From contig NZ_CP016312.1 in the NCBI RefSeq assembly GCF_001880325.1, positions 186,001 through 250,000 on the forward strand: a stretch of 64,000 nt of DNA. Reading direction: 5' to 3'. Within the stretch, counting starts at the first letter, position 1. Each line of letters starts with the position of its first letter. Positions 25,493 to 33,032 of the stretch are shown piece by piece. This DNA comes from Thermus brockianus. Lineage in GTDB: Bacteria; Deinococcota; Deinococci; Deinococcales; Thermaceae. A model generated the notes under the pieces. That model saw nothing but the letters and a program-made list of their open reading frames with translations. It had not been told where the DNA came from and made no database searches. A program made the position numbers and the translations under genes.

Positions 25493-27345
25493 ATGGAAGG
25501 AACCCTTTTAGCACACCTGTACCGCCACGCCAAGGAGCGCCCCGAGGCCCCGGCCCTAAGAGTGAAGCGGCTTGGGGTGTGGCAGAAGACCTCCTGGCGG
25601 GAACTTTGGGAAAAGGTCTTGCGCCTGGCGGGGGGGCTCCACGCCCTGGGCCTCCGGGAAGGCGAGGTCCTCGCCATCTTAGGGCACAACGCTCCAGAGT
25701 GGGTGGAGGCGGAGCTCGCCGCCCAGGCCCTGGGCGCTTTGCCCATGGGCATCTACGCCGACGCCATGCCCGAGGAGGTGGGCTACTTTTTGCAGTTCAC
25801 CGGGGCCAAGGGCATCGCGGTGTCCGACGAGGAGCAGCTGGACAAGGTCTACCCCCACCTGCACCTGGTGGACTTCGTCCTGGTGTGGGAGGAGGCGGGC
25901 ATGAGCCGCCACTTCCGCGGCAAGGTGCGCCGCTTTAGCCAGGCCTTTGGCGACAAGCGTCTGGGGGAGGAGGCGGTAAGGAAGCGCCGCCCGGAGGAGG
26001 TGGCCCTCCTCGCCCCCACCTCGGGCACCACGGGGCGGAGCAAGCTGGCCATGCTCTCCCACCGCAACCTCCTGGCGGGCCACGAGGCCGTGGGCCGGGC
26101 CCTGGGCTTCCAGAAGGGGGCCTGGGTCTTCAGCTACCTCCCCTTGCCCTGGATCGGCGAGCAGATGCTCACCGTGGTCCAGGGCCTGGTGGAGGGCTCC
26201 ACGGTCCACTTCCCCGAGGACCCCACCACCTTGCGGGAGGACCTCAAGGAGGTCCAGCCCGACTTCTTCCTGGCCCCCCGAGGCTTTGGGAGGACATGGC
26301 GAGCCTGATCCAAAGCCGCATGCAGGACGCCGACTTCCTGAAGGCCTTCCTTTACCGGGTGGGGATGGGCGCCTTGCTGGAAGGGGCGAGCCGGGAGTTT
26401 AGGGGCGAGCCCGTGGGCCTTTGGCTCAACCTCAAGCGGGCCCTTTTCTACCCCCTGGTGGCAAGGCCCCTAAGGGCGCGGCTGGGCCTCGCCGCCTGCC
26501 GCATCGCCGTCACCGGGGGGGCGCCTTTGGGAAACGAGGTCTTCACCTTCTTCCGCGCCCTGGGCCTGGACATCCGCCAGGTCTACGGCCAGTCGGAAAC
26601 CGCCGCCGCCACCACCGCCCACACAAGCGGGGACGCCCCCCCGGAGACCGTGGGGCCTCCCTTGCCGGGCACGGAGGTGCGCCTAAGTCCGGAGGGCGAA
26701 ATCCAGGTGCGGGGACCGCAGGTCTTTTTGGGCTATTTCAAGCAAGAGGAAGCCACCCGGGAAAGCTTCACTGAGGACGGCTTCTTCCGCACCGGGGACG
26801 CCGGCTTCTTTGACGAGCGGGGGCACCTGGTGATCCTCGGCCGGGTGAAGGAGGTGGGCGCCTTGGCGGACGGCACCCGCTTCGCCCCGCAGTTCCTGGA
26901 AAACCGCCTGAAGTATTCCCCCTATATCCGCGAGGCCGTGGTCCTGGGCCACGGGAAGCCCTTCGTGACCGCCTTGGTGGAGCTGGACCCCGAGAACGTG
27001 CAGAACTGGGCCCGTAGGCGGGGTATTCCCTTCACCACCTATCTTTCGCTCACAGAGCGCCCCGAGGTGCGGGCCCTCATCGCCGAGGAGATCCGCATGG
27101 TGAACAGGACCCTGCCGGAAAAGCTCCGCATCCAGCGCTTCGCCATTTTGCCCAAGGAACTTCACCCCGACGACGAGGAGATCACCCGCACCCGCAAGGT
27201 GCGCCGCCAGGTGGTGGAAAGCCGCTACGCCCCTGTGATCCAGGCCCTTTACGGGGAGGGGGGGCGGGTGGAGGTGAGCCTCCCCATCCGCTACCTCGAG
27301 GGCGAGGGGCGGCTGGAGGCGGTCCTCGAGGTCCAGGAGGTCTAA
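25493..27345 (+). CDS. Long-chain acyl-CoA synthetase (AMP-forming), interrupted by a frameshift
   Basis: Activates a carboxylic acid to acyl-AMP and then acyl-CoA. The first frame (25493 to about 26279) carries the core motif TSGTTGRSKLAMLSHRN. The second continues at ~26280 with DMASLIQSRM, then YGQSETAAATTAH, FRTGDAGFFDERGHLVILGR and the C-terminal KVRR lysine motif. The join falls in the C6 run 26274-26279; a seventh C would give APPRLWEDMASL in one frame. The combined protein would be about 617 residues, the normal size for this family. As written, translation stops at 26308. The gene lies inside an ABC importer operon between the ATPase and the second permease. Confidence 0.9.
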
Positions 27346-27346
27346 G

Positions 27347-28414
27347 GTGTACGCCCTTTCCAAACGCCTCACCGACGCCTATAGCCGCCGCTTCGCCCGG
27401 GCGGTGCGGGAAACCTACCGGGAGGACGAGGCTTACGCCAGCACGCCGCTGGGGCGGCTCGCCCTTTGGGCCTTCCTCCTTTTGCTCCTTCTTCTCCCCT
27501 TCCTCCTCGGGCCCTACCCCATGTACGTGGCCACCCTGGTGGCCATCGGGGCCCTTTCCGCCTTGGGCCTCCACCTCTTGGTGGGCGGGGCGGGGCAGAT
27601 CTCCTTGGGCCACGCCGCCTTCATGGGAGTCGGGGCCTACGCCGCAAGCCACCTCTTCGGCCCCTTGGCTCCCTTGGGCATCCTCCTGGGCGGCCTTATC
27701 GCCGCCCTCTTGGGCCTGGTCCTCGCCCTCCCCTCCTTGCGCATCAAGGGGGTGTACCTGGCCATCGCCACCTTGGCCTTCCAGTTCCTGGCGGACTACG
27801 TGTTCAAGAACTGGGAGGCGGTGACGGGGGGGATCCGGGGCCGGACCCTGCCCCCGCCCCAGGTCCTCGGCCTAAGCCTGGACACCCCGGAAAGGCTATG
27901 GTACCTGGTCCTCCTCTTCGCCCTTCCCCTTTTCTTCTACGGCAAGCGCCTCCTCATGACCCGGGCCGGGCGGGCCTTCAACGCTGTGCGGGACAACGAC
28001 CTCTCCGCCCGGGTAGCGGGGGTGGACCTGACCCGGGTGAAGCTTTTCGCCTTCGCCCTTTCCGCCTTTTACGCCGGGGTGGCCGGGGGGCTTTTGGCCC
28101 AGCTTTACAAGGCGGTGACCCCGGAGTACTTCCCCTTAAGCGTGAGCATCCAGTACCTGGCCATGGTCATCGTGGGCGGGGCGGGGACGGTATTGGGGGC
28201 GGTCTTGGGGGCCTTCTTCGTCCTCCTCATCCCCGAGGTTCTAAATAGCTTCGTGGGGGCCCTGGGGCCGGAGTACGCGGCCACCTTGGCCGCCTGGCGC
28301 AACGTGGCCTTCGGCCTCCTCATCCTCCTTTTCCTCATCCTGGAGCCCCTGGGCTTGGTGGGGTTGTGGGGCCGGATACGGAACTACTTCCGCACCTGGC
28401 CCCTCCCCTACTAG
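27347..28414 (+). CDS. livM: ABC transporter permease (LivM type)
   Basis: A 355-residue permease with about ten hydrophobic segments. It contains the LivM signature [29 protein letters not shown] and, later, VRDNDLSARVAGVDLTRVKLFAFALSAFYAGVAGGL with the EAA-like loop. A charged cytoplasmic N-terminal extension (~residues 1-40, rich in Arg, Glu and Tyr) precedes the first helix and is longer than in E. coli LivM. The GTG start follows the synthetase stop directly. The stop overlaps the convergent plsY stop by four bases. Confidence 0.93.
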   Translation: MYALSKRLTDAYSRRFARAVRETYREDEAYASTPLGRLALWAFLLLLLLLPFLLGPYPMYVATLVAIGALSALGLHLLVGGAGQISLGHAAFMGVGAYAASHLFGPLAPLGILLGGLIAALLGLVLALPSLRIKGVYLAIATLAFQFLADYVFKNWEAVTGGIRGRTLPPPQVLGLSLDTPERLWYLVLLFALPLFFYGKRLLMTRAGRAFNAVRDNDLSARVAGVDLTRVKLFAFALSAFYAGVAGGLLAQLYKAVTPEYFPLSVSIQYLAMVIVGGAGTVLGAVLGAFFVLLIPEVLNSFVGALGPEYAATLAAWRNVAFGLLILLFLILEPLGLVGLWGRIRNYFRTWPLPY

Positions 28415-28953
28415 CGGTCCCAGTCCTTGAGGTGGCGCAAGGCCACGGGAAGGCCCACCCCGAGGCCGAAGAGGAGGTGGGCCGGGGTCTTGCCAAAGAA
28501 GGCGGCCAGAAGGGGCAAGGCCAGGGCCACGGCCAAGGCGGCCCGGTAGGGCCTTCGGCTTAGGGCCCAAAGCAGGGCGAAGAGCAAAAGGGCCCCCAGG
28601 AAGAGCCTGGGGTCCACGGCGAAGAGTACCCCTACCCCTGGGGCTATGGCCTTGCCCCCGCGAAAGAGAAGCCACGGGGAAAAAGCGTGCCCCCACACCG
28701 CCCCCATGCCCCCCAGAAGCCCCCCCACCGGGTTCCCCGTGATCCCCTCACCGAGGGCCACGGCAAGGGCTCCCTTGAAGAGGTCCAGAAGGAGGACCAA
28801 AAGGCCGGGGACGGGGCCCAAGACCCGGTAAGCGTTTAAGGCCCCCGGGTTGCCCGAGCCCTCCACAAGAAGGTTCTTCCCCCGCAGGGCCCCAAACCAG
28901 TAAGCCACGGGAAGCCCGCCAACGGCGTAGCCGAGGAGGAAGGCCCAAAGCAT
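28411..28953 (-). CDS. plsY: Acyl-phosphate:glycerol-3-phosphate acyltransferase
   Basis: PlsY transfers the acyl chain from acyl-phosphate to glycerol-3-phosphate, the first step of phospholipid synthesis, in the inner membrane. The 180-residue protein has about five membrane segments and the three PlsY motifs: GSGNPGALNAYR, GHAFSPWLLFRGGKAIAPGVG and a C-terminal GLPVALRH. Family length is about 190-200. It forms a minus-strand series with the SufE-like gene, SDR, and coaE; its ATG overlaps the end of the SufE-like gene at 28953. Confidence 0.92.
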   Translation of the reverse strand: MLWAFLLGYAVGGLPVAYWFGALRGKNLLVEGSGNPGALNAYRVLGPVPGLLVLLLDLFKGALAVALGEGITGNPVGGLLGGMGAVWGHAFSPWLLFRGGKAIAPGVGVLFAVDPRLFLGALLLFALLWALSRRPYRAALAVALALPLLAAFFGKTPAHLLFGLGVGLPVALRHLKDWDR

Positions 28954-29357
28954 CAGAGCGCCCGGCGCACCTGCTCCTGTAGGCGCAAAAGCGCCGCCTC
29001 CAGGCCCCGAAGCCTAAGGGGGGTGAGGATCTCCTCAAGCCCCGCCCCCCGGTAGAAGGACGGGGGCACGGCGAGGACGGCCTCGGGGGGTTCGCCCTCG
29101 AGGCCCTCCTTCAGGATCCCGGCGAAGGCCTTCACCGTGGGGGCCTCGTCGGGGACCATGAAGTGGAGGCGCACCTTCCCCCCCTCCACCTCGGCCTTAA
29201 GGAAAAAGGGGGTCTGGCACTCGTGCACCCGCTCCAGCTCCACCCCCTGGGGGGGTGGAGGGACCTTCTTGGCGTAGTCCAAGAGGACCTCGGTCTTGAG
29301 CTCCTTGGGGAGGGAACGGATGAGGTCCAAGGCCGCTTGAAGCTTGGAAGGCAGCAT
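28953..29357 (-). CDS. sufE: SufE family sulfur-acceptor protein
   Basis: SufE proteins accept persulfide sulfur from the cysteine desulfurase SufS for Fe-S cluster assembly. The 134-residue protein contains the acceptor-loop Cys in VHECQTPFFLKAEV (~residue 47), where typical SufE has VxGCQSxVWL, and the conserved APTVKAFAGILKEGLEG and LTPLRLRGLEAALLRL helices. The loop is somewhat divergent, so transfer to another sulfur pathway is possible. TAAGCT lies 6 bases upstream of the ATG and overlaps the stop of the upstream SDR gene, so it may have its own leaderless promoter. Confidence 0.87.
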   Translation of the reverse strand: MLPSKLQAALDLIRSLPKELKTEVLLDYAKKVPPPPQGVELERVHECQTPFFLKAEVEGGKVRLHFMVPDEAPTVKAFAGILKEGLEGEPPEAVLAVPPSFYRGAGLEEILTPLRLRGLEAALLRLQEQVRRAL

Positions 29358-29366
29358 GCCCTAAGC

Positions 29367-30059
29367 TTATCCTCCCTTGGCGGGGGGCTGGGTGGGCCTA
29401 AGCTCTATCTCGCTCACCAGGGCCCCTTCCGGCATCTCCAGGGCGAAGAGGATGGCCTTTGCCACGTCCTCGGGGGCGAGCTTCCAGGCCGCCCCCGGGG
29501 TATTCCCGGCGAAGCCCGTGTCCACCGAGCCCGGCAGGACGTTCACCACCCGCACCCCCTCTTCCCTGAGCTCCAGCATGGCCGCTCCCATGAGGCCCAG
29601 AAGCCCGAACTTGCTGGCGTTATAGGCCGCACCCCCCTTGAAGGGGTTCTTCCCCGCCAGGCTCCCCACGTTCACCACCACGCCCCGCGCGCGCCTGAGG
29701 GCGGGAAGGGCGGCCTTGAGGCCCAAAAAGGGCCCCACGAGGTTCACATCCAAGACCTCCCGCACCTCCGCCTCGGAAAGCTCGGCGAGGGGCTTCAGGA
29801 TGCCGATGCCGGCGTTGTTGACGAGGGCAGAAACCCCGCCGAAGGCCTCCTCCAAAGCGGCCACCGCCCTTTCCCAGTCCCCAAGCCGCCGCACGTCCCC
29901 GGGAAGGGGCAAGGCCCCTTCCCCAAGCTCTCGGGCCAAGGCTGAAAGCCTCGCTTCGTCCCGGGCGAAAAGCCCCACCCGGTAGCCCTGGGCGTGGAGG
30001 AGGCGGGCCGTGGCCTCGCCGATGCCCCGGCTCGCCCCCGAGATGAGCGCCACCCGCAT
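29367..30059 (-). CDS. Short-chain dehydrogenase/reductase
   Basis: A 230-residue classical SDR. The cofactor motif is [15 protein letters not shown] (TGxxxGIG type, residues ~8-22), followed by NNAGIG (~80-85), the catalytic Ser in VNVGSLAG and the Tyr-Lys pair in YNASKFG. Arg residues soon after strand 2 ([10 protein letters not shown]) favour NADP(H). The substrate is unknown; FabG-like or alcohol dehydrogenase roles are both possible. TAAGGT lies 6 bases upstream of the ATG, consistent with a leaderless start, and coaE ends just upstream. Confidence 0.92.
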   Translation of the reverse strand: MRVALISGASRGIGEATARLLHAQGYRVGLFARDEARLSALARELGEGALPLPGDVRRLGDWERAVAALEEAFGGVSALVNNAGIGILKPLAELSEAEVREVLDVNLVGPFLGLKAALPALRRARGVVVNVGSLAGKNPFKGGAAYNASKFGLLGLMGAAMLELREEGVRVVNVLPGSVDTGFAGNTPGAAWKLAPEDVAKAILFALEMPEGALVSEIELRPTQPPAKGG

Positions 30060-30063
30060 GCCC

Positions 30064-30669
30064 CTACCTTACCCCAAACCGCGCCCGGATGTCGGCAAGG
30101 ACTTCCCCTAGGGCCCGCTCCAGGTCCTCCAGGCTTCCCGCGTTCTCCACCACCCAGGTGGCCCGCCTGCGCTTTTCCGCCTCGGGCATCTGCGCCCGCT
30201 CCCGGGCCAAAACCTCCTCTGGGCTTAGCCCCGAGCGGGCCACCACCCGCCGAAGGCGCTCCTCCCACGGGGCGGCCACCAGGAGGGTGGCATCCACCCT
30301 CCCCTCCCACCCCTTCTCAAAGAGGAGGGGGATTTCCAGGAAGACCAGGGGAGCCTCGAGGCGGGCGAGCTCCTCCTCTAGGAGGCGGCGGATCTCGGGG
30401 TGGAGGAGGTCCTCCAGCGCCCTAAGCCTCTCCGGGTCGGCGAAGACGAGCCTCCCCAAGGCCCTCCGGTCCAGGACCCCGCCGCGGAAGGCCTCGGGGA
30501 AAAGCCGCCTAAGCTCCTCCTTCTTGTTCTCCCTGGCCCTTTCCGCCAGGAGGTCCAGGTCCAAGACCGGGTAGCCCCAGGCCCGAAGGAGCTGGGCCAC
30601 GGTGCTCTTGCCGCTCCCGATATTGCCGGTGATGCCGATAATGATGGGGTGCTTCGCCTGGTGCGCCAT
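30064..30669 (-). CDS. coaE: Dephospho-CoA kinase
   Basis: Phosphorylates dephospho-CoA, the last step of coenzyme A synthesis. The P-loop is GNIGSGKST (~residues 15-23). DLLAERARE and the lid region with [20 protein letters not shown] follow, the latter ending in the family-typical [20 protein letters not shown] chose the ATG at 30669 ([10 protein letters not shown]), giving 201 residues. Upstream TATAAA (13 bases before the ATG) and AGGGGAAG provide a promoter with a very short leader. Its 5' end overlaps the proposed start of the divergent cca gene. Confidence 0.94.
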   Translation of the reverse strand: MAHQAKHPIIIGITGNIGSGKSTVAQLLRAWGYPVLDLDLLAERARENKKEELRRLFPEAFRGGVLDRRALGRLVFADPERLRALEDLLHPEIRRLLEEELARLEAPLVFLEIPLLFEKGWEGRVDATLLVAAPWEERLRRVVARSGLSPEEVLARERAQMPEAEKRRRATWVVENAGSLEDLERALGEVLADIRARFGVR

Positions 30670-31935
30670 AGGGACTTCCCCTTTTATACCCCCAAGGGGG
30701 CTTTCCCCGTAGGGGGGGCTCTTCGGGACCTCCTCCTGGGGCTTAGGCCCAAGGACCTGGACTACGTGGCCTTGGACCCCGAGAAAGCCGCCCAGGAGGC
30801 CCAAGGCCGCCTAGGGGGAAGCCTCTTCCCCTTGGATGCGGCGCGGGGCCATTACCGCCTGGTGGTGGGGGGCCTCACCTTGGACTTCACGCCCCTGGAG
30901 GGAAGCCTAGAGGACGACCTCCTCCGGCGGGACTACCGGATAAACGCCCTCTTCTGGAAAGGAGGGGGCATTTTTGGCCTGGAAGGGGCGGAAAGGGACC
31001 TAGCCAAGAGGGTCCTGGTCCCGGTGCGGGAGGAAAACCTCTACGAGGACCCCCTCCGGAGCCTCCGGGGCGTGCGGCTTGCCGCCACTCTGGGCTTGGG
31101 CCTCCCCGAGGCTACCCGGGAGGCCCTCCGCCGCCACGCCCGCCACCTCTTGGCCCACCCCGAGGCCCTCCCGGCGCGGGAACGGGTGCGGGAGGAGCTC
31201 GCCAAGCTCCTCCTCTCTCCCCGGGCGGCCCACGGCCTGGCCCTCCTGGAGCGGCTTGGGCTCCTTGCGGTCTACCTCCCCGAACTCCTGCCCCTCGTGG
31301 GCCACTTCCAGGGCGGGGTGCACCACCTGGACGCCTGGCGGCACACCCTTTCCGTCCTCTTTCACCTGCTCTGGCTCTGGCCCGAGGCCCCCCTGGAGGC
31401 CCGGCTGGCCGCCCTCTACCACGACGTGGGGAAGCCCCTCACCCGCCGCTTTGACCCCGAGGTGGGGCGGTACCGCTTCCTGGGCCACGCGGACGTGGGG
31501 GCCGAGGTGGCGAGGGCGGCCCTTTCCTGGCTCCGCTTCCCCAAGGAGGTGCAGGAGAAGGTGGCCGCCCTGGTGCGCCGGCACATGGACCGCCCCCCCG
31601 AGGAAAGGGGAGCCTTCCGCCGCTTCCTTCTCAAGCGCCAGGACCTCCACCCCGACCTCCCCTACCTCATGGCGGCGGACCGCCTGGGGGCCAAGGGGGT
31701 GGAGGGCGAGGCCTGGGAGCTCCTAGAGCGTTTCCAGGAGGCTTCCGAAGAACCCCTACCCCAAAGGCCCCTCCTCTCCGGGGACGAGGTCATGGCCCTT
31801 TTAGGCCTGAGGCCAGGCCCCGAGGTGGGAAGGGCCCTCGAGGCCCTCCTCCTCGCCCAGGCGGAGGGCAGGGTGGGAAGCCGTGAGGAGGCGGAGGCCT
31901 TTCTCCTATATTGGAAGGGTGGCAGGCCGGCTTAG
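30649..31935 (+). CDS. cca: CCA-adding/tRNA nucleotidyltransferase with HD domain
   Basis: A class II tRNA nucleotidyltransferase that builds or repairs the 3' CCA of tRNAs. The head domain shows PVGGALRDLLLG, the catalytic DLDY and the RRDYRINALF nucleotide motif; the C-terminal part carries an HD-type motif, YHDVGKPLTRR. Deinococcota can split CC- and A-adding functions between enzymes, so A- or CC-only activity is possible. The start is either GTG 30649, which has GATAAT exactly 6 bases upstream, or GTG 30661; both lie inside the divergent coaE coding region by 9-21 bases. An upstream in-frame extension is antisense to coaE and not family-like. Confidence 0.9.
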   Translation: MLRLVRHRDFPFYTPKGAFPVGGALRDLLLGLRPKDLDYVALDPEKAAQEAQGRLGGSLFPLDAARGHYRLVVGGLTLDFTPLEGSLEDDLLRRDYRINALFWKGGGIFGLEGAERDLAKRVLVPVREENLYEDPLRSLRGVRLAATLGLGLPEATREALRRHARHLLAHPEALPARERVREELAKLLLSPRAAHGLALLERLGLLAVYLPELLPLVGHFQGGVHHLDAWRHTLSVLFHLLWLWPEAPLEARLAALYHDVGKPLTRRFDPEVGRYRFLGHADVGAEVARAALSWLRFPKEVQEKVAALVRRHMDRPPEERGAFRRFLLKRQDLHPDLPYLMAADRLGAKGVEGEAWELLERFQEASEEPLPQRPLLSGDEVMALLGLRPGPEVGRALEALLLAQAEGRVGSREEAEAFLLYWKGGRPA

Positions 31936-33032
31936 GCTACGCACGCCCGAGATCACCCCCATAGAAGGGGGCTTCCTCCTGCGGGACCCTTACGGGGTCT
32001 ACGAGAAGCCCCTGGCCCTCACGGAGGGGGGGCTTTTCCTCCTCTCCCTCATGGAGGGGCGCACCCTAGAGGAGGTGCGGGAGGAGGTCTTTAGGACCCA
32101 CGGGGTCATCGTCCCGCTCAAGGAGCTGGAGGAACTCGCCAAGGCCCTGGAGGAGGCCGGGCTCCTCCTTACGGAAAAGGTGGAGGCGAGGCTTAGAGAG
32201 GAGGAGGAAAAACTCAAGCGGGAAAGGCCCATGCGCCTCGCCGGGCTTTCCTACCCGGAAAGGGAGGAGGAGGCCCAGGCCTTCCTGGAAGCCTTTCGGG
32301 CCAGTTTCTCCGGGGAAGCCCCGCCCGCCCGGGCGCTCCTCCTCCCCCACCTGGAGCCAAGCCGCGTGCCCGAGGTCTACGGGGCGGCCCTGGCCAGTCT
32401 AGAGAAGACAGCGCCCCCCGAGCGCATCTACGTGGTGGGGGTGGCCCACAGGCCCCTTAAGGAGAGGGTGGCCGCCCTCCCCGTACCCTTCCACACCCCC
32501 TTTGGCCCGGCGGAGCCGGACCTCGGCGCCCTGCAGGCCCTGGACGCCCTTCTTCCTTTTGAGCTTTTCAACACCCCCTTGGCCTTCCGGGAAGAGCATA
32601 GCCTGGAGCTTCCCCTTTTCTTCCTCAAAGGGGTCTTCCCCCAGGCCCGCTTCCTCCCCCTCCTGGTGGGGCAAAGGACGGCGGCCTTCGGCGAAGCCCT
32701 GAAGGTGGTCCTCGCGGAGCACCCAGGCCTTCTGGTCCTGGCGGTGGACCTCTCCCACGTGGGGCCCCGCTTTGGGGACAAGCCCCTGTCCCGCCCCCTG
32801 GCGGAGGAGGCGCGGCGGCGGGACCTAGGTTTCCTAGGCCGCCTCGCCCAGGGGGAGCCCGAGGCCGCCTTGGCCCACCTGGGGGCGAACCCTACCCGGG
32901 TGGATGCCACGGAGGTGGTGGAGCCTTAGCCCCCTCCTCCGGGGCCAAAAGGGCGAGGTCCTGGCCTACCGCCTGGACCTCGAGGCCCCCACCCTAAGCG
33001 CCGTGGGGGCGGGAACGCTTGTTTTTGCCTAA
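31919..33032 (+). CDS. MEMO-family protein (AmmeMemoRadiSam system protein B), frameshifted near the C-terminus
   Basis: A protein of the MEMO1/AMMECR-associated family. An N-terminal ~100-residue region (ITPIEGGFLLRDPYGVYEKP) precedes the MEMO domain (ALLLPHLEPSRVPEVYG through AVDLSHVGPRFGD). As written the frame stops at 32929 after EVVEP. The +1 frame from about 32922 reads LSPLLRGQKGEVLAYRLDL, then SAVGAGTLVFA and a TAA at 33032. That is a family-like C-terminus, so one base is probably extra (or two missing) between about 32880 and 32922. The GTG at 31919 lies 6 bases after TATATT and overlaps the cca end. The biochemical role is unknown. Confidence 0.75.

Noticed and set aside
30400-30648. 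Upstream in-frame extension of the tRNA nucleotidyltransferase
   Set aside because: It is antisense to the conserved coaE coding sequence and reads as low-complexity residues not found in the family; the family-like start lies at 30649-30661.
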